Shown: positions 1 to 8,006 of the stretch, one piece after another
Numbering within the stretch: the first letter of the stretch is position 1
How the letters are laid out: the number at the start of each line of letters is the position of its first letter
Source: SSF26 sp037443945
GTDB lineage: Bacteria > Chloroflexota > Anaerolineae > J102
Direction of reading: 5' to 3'
Assembly: GCA_037443945.1 (NCBI GenBank)
Contig: JBBINH010000001.1
Location: forward strand, 165,286-229,285
DNA: 64,000 nt
Made by a program: the position numbers and the translations under genes
The notes under the pieces: model-generated
What the model was told of the DNA's origin: nothing
What the model saw: the letters and a program-made list of their open reading frames with translations, nothing else
The model's database searches: none

Positions 1-1052
<1,052 letters not shown>

Positions 1053-1065
1053 AGTTTTTCCCTTT

Positions 1066-1395
1066 TTAGGGTAACTGGTTGAGGATTTGGATGAGGATTT
1101 CGGAATTTAGAGCAATAGCATCAAGCGATAAAATAATACAAATAATAATTAAAAACAAAGCTACGGTCTTTTTAAGACAACCAAATGTTCCTTTCCAAAC
1201 AATAATAATAGGTGATGATCTTTCTTGTAGACTCGGCTCTATGGGAGAAATCATCTTTTTTCGCTCTTTTTCGCCGCTAATATACAAACGTCGCAAAAAT
1301 CCTGCTATTCCTAAAAAGACCATAAAGAGAATAAGTCCGCCGGACAAATGGATTGTAAAAACTTCCTGGTTGAAACGACGGATCGCTTCGTCCAT
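1066..1395 (-). CDS. Small two-helix membrane protein, low GC, unknown function
   Basis: Encodes 109 residues. The ATG at 1395 has a good ribosome binding site (CGGAGG, 6 bases upstream). Two hydrophobic segments are visible, roughly residues 16-35 (LSGGLILFMVFLGIAGFL) and 75-95 (TVALFLIIICIILSL), separated by a basic loop, so an inner-membrane protein with two helices is likely. The coding region is strikingly A+T-rich compared with the GC-rich genes around it, which suggests recent acquisition. It lies between a T-box leader and thrS on the same strand and is probably co-transcribed with thrS (13-bp gap). I do not recognise the family. Confidence 0.7.
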   Translation of the reverse strand: MDEAIRRFNQEVFTIHLSGGLILFMVFLGIAGFLRRLYISGEKERKKMISPIEPSLQERSSPIIIVWKGTFGCLKKTVALFLIIICIILSLDAIALNSEILIQILNQLP

Positions 1396-1481
1396 ATAGC
1401 CTCCGCACCGGGAAAGGCAACGGTCGCCTCCCTGGTTCTACGGCGAACCGGGCTGCGGGCCGCAGAAGGCACGGTATCGAC

Positions 1482-1510
1482 TTGATAATAGAACAAATGT
1501 TCTATATCCT
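1482..1510 (+). promoter_or_regulatory. Promoter with palindromic GAAC-N4-GTTC operator in its spacer
   Basis: The -35 is TTGATA (1482-1487) and the -10 is TATCCT (1505-1510), with a 17-base spacer. Positions 1488-1505 form a perfect inverted repeat, ATAGAAC-AAAT-GTTCTAT, filling the spacer. Its core fits the Gram-positive LexA/DinR consensus GAACRNRYGTTY. It lies in the divergent intergenic region before the gene at 1560 and the minus-strand gene ending at 1066. The palindrome is seen directly; LexA binding is inference, and no similar box is visible before the recA gene at the right end. Confidence 0.5.
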
Positions 1511-1559
1511 TCCTAGCATCCTTGCATCGTCCCACCGGTCCTGAAAGGAGGCAAAGACC

Positions 1560-2120
1560 ATGGACAGAACGCCTGATTCCTCGTCCACAGAATCCGCCGG
1601 CCTGATGGCCTTTTTGGACAACGTCCTCGGTCTCGCCGATTGGCCCGATCGCCTGGAAGGGCTGATCATGAGCCTGCGCTATGGCGATTATGCCACGGCA
1701 AGAGCACGCAGTCCATTTGCCTTGCTCGGCGAAGTGGGGAGAAGTATCCTGAAAACGAATACCTGGCGCTTTGCTCTGCGACGTTCAGGAGGCCATTCCC
1801 TGGCCGAGGTGGAAGCGCTCCTCAAGCGTTACGGCATCCCGATTTTCGGCCGCACCTACGATGCCAAAGCGATCTACTTCCATGTGAAAAAGCGTCAGGC
1901 CCGGTGGGCCGAGTACATCATGCTCCAGGCCGGGGTCGAATTGCTCAATCCTCCTTTCGATTCGCGCCATGTTAGGGGTGTGGTCCGTCATGCGCCCGGC
2001 CCTATGCCGACGCCGTGGGCACAGGCGCAACCCCAGCAGGCCGCAGTCCGCCGGGCCGGCGACGACGGGGTTACCTCCTTTTGGCAACGGCTGTGGAACA
2101 AACTCGGCGATTGCCTCTAA
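1560..2120 (+). CDS. Conserved-looking protein of unknown function
   Basis: Encodes 186 residues starting at an ATG preceded by an excellent ribosome binding site (AAAGGAGG, 1542-1549). No signal peptide or membrane helix is seen. The middle (about residues 40-130) is mixed alpha/beta with a run resembling a small ligand- or nucleic-acid-binding fold, including the segment RYGIPIFGRTYDAKAIYFHV; the tail is Pro/Ala/Gln-rich and ends with a Trp-containing helix. It is transcribed divergently from 1066-1395 and lies antisense within the interval between the T-box leader and thrS. A palindrome at 1488-1505 suggests repressor control. I do not recognise the family and assign no function. Confidence 0.7.
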   Translation: MDRTPDSSSTESAGLMAFLDNVLGLADWPDRLEGLIMSLRYGDYATARARSPFALLGEVGRSILKTNTWRFALRRSGGHSLAEVEALLKRYGIPIFGRTYDAKAIYFHVKKRQARWAEYIMLQAGVELLNPPFDSRHVRGVVRHAPGPMPTPWAQAQPQQAAVRRAGDDGVTSFWQRLWNKLGDCL

Positions 2121-2215
2121 TCATGCCAGAACCGATGGCGGAGATCAACCGGTGCGAAGGCCGGGAACCGTCGGATAAAGTCTAAATGAGTCGGGTTTTC
2201 AAGGTGCCGAAATGC

Positions 2216-2248
2216 AAAAGGCCCCGTCATCCATTGGGACGCGGGGCC
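2216..2248 (-). terminator. T-box terminator hairpin
   Basis: On the minus strand GGCCCCG (2248-2242) pairs with CGGGGCC (2226-2220), followed by TTTT (2219-2216). The 5' arm overlaps the 3' side of the antiterminator, as required for T-box switching. Confidence 0.8.
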
Positions 2249-2450
2249 GCGTGGTTCCACCCAATTTGACCGCCCTGAACGGGCGATCCGCTCGAAGGCC
2301 GCTAACGGGGCCAACCGGATGAGGATACTCGGCGTAACCTTTCCCCTCATCGCTCACGGGGGGTTTTCGCAGGGCTTCGGCGAGGGTGGCTTGCAGCCCA
2401 CGACCACCCCTCTCTGACGCTTCGGCGTTCTGCTACTCGTCCCGCTCAAC
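2216..2450 (-). ncRNA. T-box leader riboswitch, probable threonine specifier
   Basis: The minus strand carries the hallmark T-box sequence GGGTGGAACCACG (plus 2254-2266) in an antiterminator context, followed by a terminator. Stem I is recognisable: GCGGG pairs with CCCGU, enclosing an AGTA-containing internal loop on the 5' side and GAAAACC on the 3' side, then AGAGAGG and a distal hairpin GGGTGG/CCACCC. Reading the specifier as ACC gives threonine, which agrees with thrS being the only aminoacyl-tRNA synthetase gene downstream. The element starts only about 25 bases after tRNA-Val, so it is probably transcribed from the tRNA promoter. Presence of a T-box is near certain; the specifier is inference. 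Confidence 0.88.
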
Positions 2451-2472
2451 GCGTTCTCGGCTCGATTGGCAG

Positions 2473-2546
2473 TGGGCGGTACAAGACTCGAACTTGTGAC
2501 CTCCACGATGTCAACGTGGCGCTCTAGCCATCTGAGCTAACCGCCC
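2473..2546 (-). tRNA. tRNA-Val (GAC)
   Basis: A 74-base cloverleaf on the minus strand. The acceptor stem is GGGCGGT/ACCGCCC with discriminator A. The D arm is GCTC-AGATGGCTA-GAGC. The anticodon arm is CCACG-TTGACAT-CGTGG, giving anticodon GAC (Val, codons GUC/GUU). The T arm is ACAAG-TTCGAGT-CTTGT. CCA is not encoded. It directly precedes the T-box leader on the same strand. Confidence 0.97.
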
Positions 2547-2558
2547 GTGGTATTTTGC

Positions 2559-2587
2559 ATTATACGCCAGAACTCGATGGGGTGCAA
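2559..2587 (-). promoter_or_regulatory. Promoter of tRNA-Val / T-box transcript
   Basis: On the minus strand a -35 TTGCAC (2587-2582), 17-base spacer and perfect -10 TATAAT (2564-2559) lie 12 bases before the tRNA 5' end. No separate promoter is visible in the short gap between the tRNA and the T-box, so both probably share this one. Confidence 0.75.
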
Positions 2588-2655
2588 GATCGGCGGCAGG
2601 CAGTGGCCGTGGTGATGCACGGGTAAAAAGTCGGCCCCAATTTTGTGTAACCCTA

Positions 2656-2684
2656 TTTACAATGCAATGGGTTGGTGCTATACT
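2656..2684 (+). promoter_or_regulatory. Promoter of the hdr-mvh hydrogenase operon
   Basis: The -35 is TTTACA (2656-2661) and the -10 is TATACT (2679-2684), with a 17-base spacer. An imperfect inverted repeat (TTGT...ACAA, 2643-2662) overlaps the -35. A second CTATACT (2710-2716) could be an alternative -10. The rest of 2588-2655 shows nothing recognisable. Confidence 0.6.
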
Positions 2685-2694
2685 CTGGATGGAT

Positions 2695-2712
2695 TAGTGA
2701 ATTTTTTCACTA
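2695..2712. promoter_or_regulatory. Perfect 7-4-7 palindrome, Rex-like operator
   Basis: TAGTGAA-TTTT-TTCACTA is a perfect 18-base inverted repeat just downstream of the expected transcription start of the hydrogenase operon. The layout and 12 of 14 arm bases match the Rex (NADH/NAD+-sensing repressor) consensus TTGTGAA-N4-TTCACAA. CRP-family sites (TGTGA-N6-TCACA) also share the GTGA core. The palindrome is observed; the binding protein is inferred. Confidence 0.55.
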
Positions 2713-2770
2713 TACTGGGTTGACCTCAGTCGCCTGCTCGGCTGTGTTCCTCGCCTTCCAGGAGGACTCT

Positions 2771-3376
2771 ATGGCTGTATCCCATGCTGCTCGCGCGGCG
2801 CCGACCGACTTTTTGGCGGAGGTTCTAGCGGCAACACCGGGGGGTGATCCGCGGCTTGATCGCTGTATTCAATGTGGGACATGTGGGGGTTCTTGTCCTT
2901 CGGCTGCCGATATGGACCACACGCCGCGGCAACTTTTCGCCCTCATTTTCGCTGGCATGAGGGACGAGGTGCTGCGCAGCAATACGTTTTGGTATTGTGT
3001 CTCCTGCTATTTCTGTACGGTGCGATGCCCTCAGGAGGTCCACATTACCGATATCATGTACGCCCTCAAGCGCCTTGCCATTCGCGAGGGCCTGTATCGC
3101 GAGAGCGGTGCCGCCGAGGCGCCTGCTTTTGCCGAGACCTATATTGACTATGTCGAAAACTACGGCCGCAGCTTCGAGCTAGGCCTGGCCACGCGCCATC
3201 ACCTGCGCCATCATCCCTTAGGGGCGATCAAGAAGGTGGCTTTTGGCATGGAGTTGTGGCGCAAAGGCCGCATCGATCTGACGCCTAAGCGGATTAAGAA
3301 CATGGCCCAACTTTCGGCGATTTTGAACAAGGCCAAGGAGCTGGAGGCCGCCGACGGCCGGGGAGGTGGAGCATGA
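2771..3376 (+). CDS. hdrC: Heterodisulfide reductase subunit C-like ferredoxin
   Basis: A 201-residue iron-sulfur electron carrier linking HdrA to HdrB. Two [4Fe-4S] motifs are visible: C32-x2-C35-x2-C38-x3-C42 and C76-x2-C79-x2-C82-x3-C86, the standard HdrC arrangement, followed by a helical C-terminal part. The start at 2771 is chosen because CAGGAGG lies just upstream; an upstream in-frame ATG (2672) falls inside the promoter. It overlaps hdrB by ATGA. It is the first gene of an eight-gene operon. Since bacteria of this type lack CoM/CoB, the disulfide or other acceptor reduced by the complex is unknown. Confidence 0.92.
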   Translation: MAVSHAARAAPTDFLAEVLAATPGGDPRLDRCIQCGTCGGSCPSAADMDHTPRQLFALIFAGMRDEVLRSNTFWYCVSCYFCTVRCPQEVHITDIMYALKRLAIREGLYRESGAAEAPAFAETYIDYVENYGRSFELGLATRHHLRHHPLGAIKKVAFGMELWRKGRIDLTPKRIKNMAQLSAILNKAKELEAADGRGGGA

Positions 3377-4341
3377 AATACGGCTATTACCCGGGTTGCT
3401 CCCTCGAACGCAATGCCATTGCCTATCACGAATCGGCCATGGCTGTGGCGCCGTTGCTAGGCATCGAGTTCACAGAACTCGAGGACTGGAACTGTTGCGG
3501 TGCTACCGAGTATATCTCCCTTCATGCGTTGCCGGCCTACGCGCTGGTGGGGCGTAATCTGGCGTTGGCCGCACAACAACAGCTCAACCGCATGGTGGCA
3601 CCGTGTAGCGCCTGCTTTATCAATCTGGCCAAGACCGATAAGTACATGGCCGACGATCCCCGGCTGGCCCGTCTGGTAAACGAGGCGCTGGCCGCCGGTG
3701 GGCTGCATTATAAGCCGGGCAGCGTGCGGGTGCGCCATCTGTTTCAGGTCATCGTCGAGGATGTGGGTTTCGAGGCTGTTGCGGCCAGGGTGGTCAAACC
3801 GCTGTATAACCTGCGGGTGGCACCCTACTACGGTTGTCTGATCGTGCGACCGACCTTGCAACCACCCTTCGACGATCCCGAATACCCCACCAGCCTGGAC
3901 CGTCTGCTGCGGGTGTTGGGCGCCAAGGTGGTGGACTTCCCGGTGAAGACGCATTGCTGCGGCGGCCATATGACTCAGATCAGCGAAGCGACGGCGCTGG
4001 AGCTGATCCGCCGTCTGTTGAAGAATGCGGTGGACTATCAGGCCGATATGATTGTTACCCTGTGCCCGATGTGCCAACTCAATCTGGACGGCTATCAGGA
4101 AGAGGTGAATAAGCACTTCGGCACCGATTATCGTCTGCCGGTGCTGTACTTTACCCAGTTGATGGGGCTGGCGTTCGGTCTCCCACCTGGGGTTTTGGGC
4201 TTCGGCCGGGAGTTCGTGGATCCAACGCCGGCTTTGGCCAAGATTGGGGCCGAGCCGCCGGCGCCGGACAAGAAAGAACGCCCTTCCAAAGAGGCCCTAC
4301 CGATGCCCGCCATGCCTCGACAGGACGGAGGTGAGCCATGA
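3373..4341 (+). CDS. hdrB: Heterodisulfide reductase subunit B-like protein
   Basis: A 322-residue soluble catalytic subunit. It carries two cysteine-rich CCG domains: C9, C41-C42, C78, C81, and C155, C195-C196, C231, C234. In methanogen HdrB each such set holds a non-cubane [4Fe-4S] cluster where the disulfide is cleaved, and both sets are complete here. The C-terminal tail (about residues 285-322) is Pro/Lys-rich and probably disordered. It overlaps hdrC and hdrA by four bases each (ATGA), implying translational coupling. Family assignment is firm; the natural substrate is not known. Confidence 0.92.
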   Translation: MKYGYYPGCSLERNAIAYHESAMAVAPLLGIEFTELEDWNCCGATEYISLHALPAYALVGRNLALAAQQQLNRMVAPCSACFINLAKTDKYMADDPRLARLVNEALAAGGLHYKPGSVRVRHLFQVIVEDVGFEAVAARVVKPLYNLRVAPYYGCLIVRPTLQPPFDDPEYPTSLDRLLRVLGAKVVDFPVKTHCCGGHMTQISEATALELIRRLLKNAVDYQADMIVTLCPMCQLNLDGYQEEVNKHFGTDYRLPVLYFTQLMGLAFGLPPGVLGFGREFVDPTPALAKIGAEPPAPDKKERPSKEALPMPAMPRQDGGEP

Positions 4342-6413
4342 GCACGACTCCGTTATCCCCAAAACCTCGGGCACGCATCGGTGTGTATGTCTGTCATTGT
4401 GGCAGTAACATCGCCGGTGTGGTCGATGTCAAGGAAGTGGCCCGGTGGGCGGGCCGCGAACTGGCAGACGAGGGGGTTGTCATCGCCCGCGACTATCAGT
4501 TCATGTGCTCGAACCTGGGCCAGGAGCTGATCGAAGCCGATATCAAAGAGCAAGGTCTGACGCGGGTTGTGGTGGCAGCCTGCTCCCCCCATCTGCACGA
4601 AGCGACGTTTCGCAATGCCTGCCAGCGGGCCGGGCTCAATCCGTACCTGTGCGAGATGGTCTCGATTCGCGAGCAGGTCTCGTGGGTGCATACCGATCGC
4701 GAGCAGGCGACGGCCAAGGCTAAGGCCCTCATTGCCGGTGGCGTCGAGCGGGTGGCCTGGCACGAGCCGTTGGAGCCGGTGATCGTGCCCATCAATCCGA
4801 CAACGCTGGTGGTCGGTGGTGGTATTGCCGGCATTCAGGCCGCGTTGGAGATCGCCGATAGCGGTTATCCGGTCATTTTGGTCGAGCGCGAGCCGTCTAT
4901 CGGCGGCCATATGGCCCAGTTCGATAAGACCTTTCCCACCCTGGACTGCGCCGCCTGCATTCTGACGCCGAAGATGGTGGCTGTGGGCAGCCATCCCCTG
5001 ATTACCCTGCTGACCTATAGCGAAGTGGAGCGGGTAGACGGCTATGTGGGCAGCTTTCAGGTGACCATCCGCAAGAAGGCCCGTTATGTGAATACGGAGA
5101 CGTGCACTGGCTGCGGTCTGTGCATCGAAAAGTGCCCGGTGCGGGTGGTGGACGAGGTGTTCGAGGCCGGTCTGGGCTATCGTAAGGCCATCTATCGCCC
5201 CTTCCCACAGGCTGTGCCCAAGTATCCGGTCATCGACACCGAGCATTGCACTTATTTCCAGCGGGGCAAGTGCAAGGCCTGCCAGATTTTCTGTCCTACC
5301 CAGCCCAAGTCGATCCAGTTCGAGCAACAGGACGAGCGGATCCAGGTGGAAGTGGGCAATATCATCCTGGCCACCGGCTATGATTTGTTCGATTGTCGCC
5401 GCATTCCTCAGTATGGCTACGGGCGCCTGGCCAATGTGTATACCAGTCTCGAGTTCGAGCGGCTGTGCAACGCAGCCGGGCCGACCGGCGGTGAGGTGGT
5501 GCTGCGCGACGGCGTGACCAAGCCCAAGACGGTGGGGATTATCCACTGCGTCGGCAGTCGTGACCGCAATTACAACAACTACTGCTCGGTCATCTGCTGC
5601 ATGCAGAGTCTGAAGTTCGCCCACCTGGTCAAGGAGCGCACCGGCGCCGAGGTCTACAATTTCTACATCGATATGCGCACGCCCTTCAAGGACTACGATG
5701 AGTTCTATCAGAAGGTGCTGGCCGAGGGCGTGCACTTTGTGCGCGGGCGGGTCGCCGAAGTGACCGATGCCGCCCGGCATCCCGGCGAAGAGGGGAAGAT
5801 CATCATCCAGGTGGAGGATACCCTCATCGGCCGCCAACGCCGCATCCCGGTGGACATGGTGATTCTGTCGGCGGCCTTGGAGCCTCGCCGCGATGCCCAG
5901 GAAGTGGCCCACAAGTTCGGCATTGCTTGTAGCACCAACGGGTGGTTCATCGAAAAGCATCCGAAGCTGGACCCGGTGGCGACGATGACCGAGGGCATTT
6001 TCATCGCCGGCTGTGCGCAAGGGCCGAAGGATATTCCGGCAACGGTAGCGCAAGGGGCCGCGGCGGCTGCCCGCGTGATCGGCCGCATTCATCAGACCCG
6101 TCTGGCGCTGGAGCCGATCCGGGCCAGTGTGATCGCCGAGCGCTGTTCGGGCTGCCGCATTTGCAACAACCTGTGTCCCTTCCATGCCATTAGCTTCCGC
6201 GAAGACCTGGGCGTGACCGAGATCAATCCGGCCCTGTGCCAGGGCTGCGGTACCTGCGTAGCGGCTTGCCCGGCCGGCGCCATTACCGGTACCCAGTTCA
6301 GTAACGAGCAGGTCTTTGCCCAGATCGAAGGTCTACTCATGCTCGATTTCAGCGGCAAGCCGGTACGGAGGTTGGAGCCGCTGGCGGCTGCCGCCGAGCC
6401 GGCGTTCCCCTAA
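4338..6413 (+). CDS. hdrA: Heterodisulfide reductase subunit A-like flavoprotein
   Basis: A 691-residue FAD protein at the centre of flavin-based electron bifurcation. The N-terminal part includes VYVCHCGSNIAG typical of HdrA. The FAD-binding motif VVGGGIAGIQAAL lies at about 158-170. Further clusters: FPTLDCAACILT near 199-210; C256-C259-C262-C266; a Cys-rich stretch near 305-315 (CKACQIFCPT); and a C-terminal two-cluster ferredoxin (CSGCRICNNLCP and CQGCGTCVAACP). Length is close to methanogen HdrA. It overlaps hdrB and is followed after 10 bp by mvhD. HdrA would split electrons from the hydrogenase between HdrB and ferredoxin. Confidence 0.95.
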   Translation: MSTTPLSPKPRARIGVYVCHCGSNIAGVVDVKEVARWAGRELADEGVVIARDYQFMCSNLGQELIEADIKEQGLTRVVVAACSPHLHEATFRNACQRAGLNPYLCEMVSIREQVSWVHTDREQATAKAKALIAGGVERVAWHEPLEPVIVPINPTTLVVGGGIAGIQAALEIADSGYPVILVEREPSIGGHMAQFDKTFPTLDCAACILTPKMVAVGSHPLITLLTYSEVERVDGYVGSFQVTIRKKARYVNTETCTGCGLCIEKCPVRVVDEVFEAGLGYRKAIYRPFPQAVPKYPVIDTEHCTYFQRGKCKACQIFCPTQPKSIQFEQQDERIQVEVGNIILATGYDLFDCRRIPQYGYGRLANVYTSLEFERLCNAAGPTGGEVVLRDGVTKPKTVGIIHCVGSRDRNYNNYCSVICCMQSLKFAHLVKERTGAEVYNFYIDMRTPFKDYDEFYQKVLAEGVHFVRGRVAEVTDAARHPGEEGKIIIQVEDTLIGRQRRIPVDMVILSAALEPRRDAQEVAHKFGIACSTNGWFIEKHPKLDPVATMTEGIFIAGCAQGPKDIPATVAQGAAAAARVIGRIHQTRLALEPIRASVIAERCSGCRICNNLCPFHAISFREDLGVTEINPALCQGCGTCVAACPAGAITGTQFSNEQVFAQIEGLLMLDFSGKPVRRLEPLAAAAEPAFP

Positions 6414-6423
6414 GGAGGCGAAG

Positions 6424-6954
6424 ATGGGCGAGAGCGATCGGTTTGAGCCGTTGATCATCGGTTTTACCTGCAACTGGTGCAGCTATCGCGCAGCCGACCT
6501 GGCCGGCGTCTCGCGGATGAAGTATCCGCCCAATGTGCGGCTGATCCGACTGATGTGCTCCGGCCGACTGGATCCGGTCTTTGTGTTGAAGGCGCTGGCC
6601 GGCGGCGCCGATGGCGTTTTGATTACCGGTTGCCATCCCGGTGAGTGTCACTATCTGGAGCAGAATTACAAAGCCCTGCGTCGCTATCATCTCTTGCGCA
6701 TGCTGTTGACCCAACTCGGTGTGGAACCGGAGCGGGTCAAATTGGTATGGGCCAGCGCTGCCGAGGGGGGCCGTTTTGCCGAAGAGGTCGGTCGCATGGT
6801 TGAAGATGTCCGGCGTTTGGGGCGGTTGAACTGGCCGGCCGTCGCAGCCGACGGTACGGAGCCGGGGGGCGGACAGACGCCGAACGCCGGCCACGTTCAC
6901 GAAGCCGAGCCTGTCGTCGCCGCCGAGGCCCATCAGGAGGAGGTAACGCCATGA
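6424..6954 (+). CDS. mvhD: F420-non-reducing hydrogenase iron-sulfur subunit D (MvhD)
   Basis: A 176-residue adaptor that passes electrons from hydrogenase to HdrA. It has the conserved FTCNWCSYRAADLAG opening (C16, C19), C45 in RLMCSGRLDP, and C70/C75 in GCHPGECHY, the ligands of the [2Fe-2S] cluster in MvhD/FlpD. The start at 6424 follows CTAAGGAGGCGAAG. About 45 residues after position 130 are low-complexity and probably flexible. It overlaps mvhG by ATGA. Its presence between hdrA and the hydrogenase subunits is the signature of the MvhADG-HdrABC complex. Confidence 0.93.
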   Translation: MGESDRFEPLIIGFTCNWCSYRAADLAGVSRMKYPPNVRLIRLMCSGRLDPVFVLKALAGGADGVLITGCHPGECHYLEQNYKALRRYHLLRMLLTQLGVEPERVKLVWASAAEGGRFAEEVGRMVEDVRRLGRLNWPAVAADGTEPGGGQTPNAGHVHEAEPVVAAEAHQEEVTP

Positions 6955-8006
6955 GCACCAACGGCGCCAAGCCCAAACTGGCCATGTACTGGGCCGCCTC
7001 GTGCGGCGGCTGCGAAATCGCCACCCTCAACATCGGCGAACACCTCCTGACCGTGGATCAGGTCTTCGATCTGGCCTTTTTCCCCTGTATTGCCGATTTC
7101 AAGGTGAGCGATCTCGAGGCCTATCCCGACGGTTCGATTGACCTGTGTCTGTTCAACGGTGCCATTCGCTCGGCGGAGAACGAGCATATGGCCCATCTCC
7201 TGCGGCGCAAGGCGAAGATCCTGGTGGCTTTCGGTTCGTGCGCCTACGAGGGGTGCATCCCGGCGCTGGCCAATCTGACCTCGCGACAGGCCATTTTGCG
7301 CACGGTCTATCTGGAGAATCCCTCCCTCGATAACCCGGCCGGTGTCCTACCGCAGACGATCATGAAAGTGCCCGAAGGCGAACTGACGCTGCCGGCCTTT
7401 TACCATACGGTCAAGGCGCTGGACCAGGTGGTGGATGTGGATTATTACGTGCCGGGCTGTCCACCCGAGTCGGAGCAGATCTGGGCGGTGTTGCAAACGG
7501 TCGTGGCAGCGCTGAGCGAAGGTGCACCCCTGCCGCCGAAAGGGTCTATTGTGGGCGCCAGGCAGGCCGCGGTGTGCAACGAGTGCCCGCTGGCGCGGCA
7601 TGAAAAGCGCATCCCCCGCTTCTACCGGCCTTATGAGATCGTCCCCAAGCCCGGCTTGTGTCTGCTGGAGCAGGGGCTGGTGTGTCTGGGGCCGGCCACC
7701 CTGAGCGGCTGCGGGGCGCTATGTCCGCAGGTGGGCATGGGGTGCCGCGGCTGCTATGGCCCGCTGCCCGGCGTTGTCGACCAGGGCGCCCGTATGTTGA
7801 CCGCCCTCGCTTCGGTCATCGACGTCAGCGGCAAGCCGGGTGACGATGAGGAAGCGCTGGCACGACGGGTAGAGGAAGCCGTCAGCACCCTGGTGGACCC
7901 GGCCGGCACCTTCTACTATTTCAGCATGGCCCATTCGCTACTACGCCGTGCACGCGTGCAAGATGACGGACAAGGAGAGCGGCATGATGCAACGGATCAC
8001 CATTGA
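6951..8006 (+). CDS. mvhG: [NiFe] hydrogenase small subunit (group 3c, MvhG)
   Basis: A 351-residue iron-sulfur subunit. C18 and C21 (ASCGGCE), GSCAYEGC, and YVPGCPP are the proximal-cluster positions. The C-terminal half is cysteine-rich (CNECPLARHEKR, CLEQGLVCLGPAT, CGALCPQVGMGCRGCYG), fitting medial and distal clusters. There is no twin-arginine signal, so it is cytoplasmic, as expected for group 3c. The gene overlaps the start of mvhA by about 20 bp. Confidence 0.93.
   Translation: MSTNGAKPKLAMYWAASCGGCEIATLNIGEHLLTVDQVFDLAFFPCIADFKVSDLEAYPDGSIDLCLFNGAIRSAENEHMAHLLRRKAKILVAFGSCAYEGCIPALANLTSRQAILRTVYLENPSLDNPAGVLPQTIMKVPEGELTLPAFYHTVKALDQVVDVDYYVPGCPPESEQIWAVLQTVVAALSEGAPLPPKGSIVGARQAAVCNECPLARHEKRIPRFYRPYEIVPKPGLCLLEQGLVCLGPATLSGCGALCPQVGMGCRGCYGPLPGVVDQGARMLTALASVIDVSGKPGDDEEALARRVEEAVSTLVDPAGTFYYFSMAHSLLRRARVQDDGQGERHDATDHH

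Noticed and set aside
1785..2350. Minus-strand open frames between the T-box and thrS
   Set aside because: They are short, lack SDs, overlap the SD-supported 1560-2120 gene or the T-box itself, and show no protein-like features.
2643..2662. TTGT...ACAA repeat at the hdr promoter considered as a second Rex site
   Set aside because: Arms are imperfect and the total length (20) does not fit the 18-base Rex layout, so it is only mentioned with the promoter.
4353..6185. Long antisense open frame (about 610 codons) opposite hdrA
   Set aside because: Composition and lack of family motifs show it is a shadow of the GC-rich hdrA frame, which has many conserved cysteine motifs.
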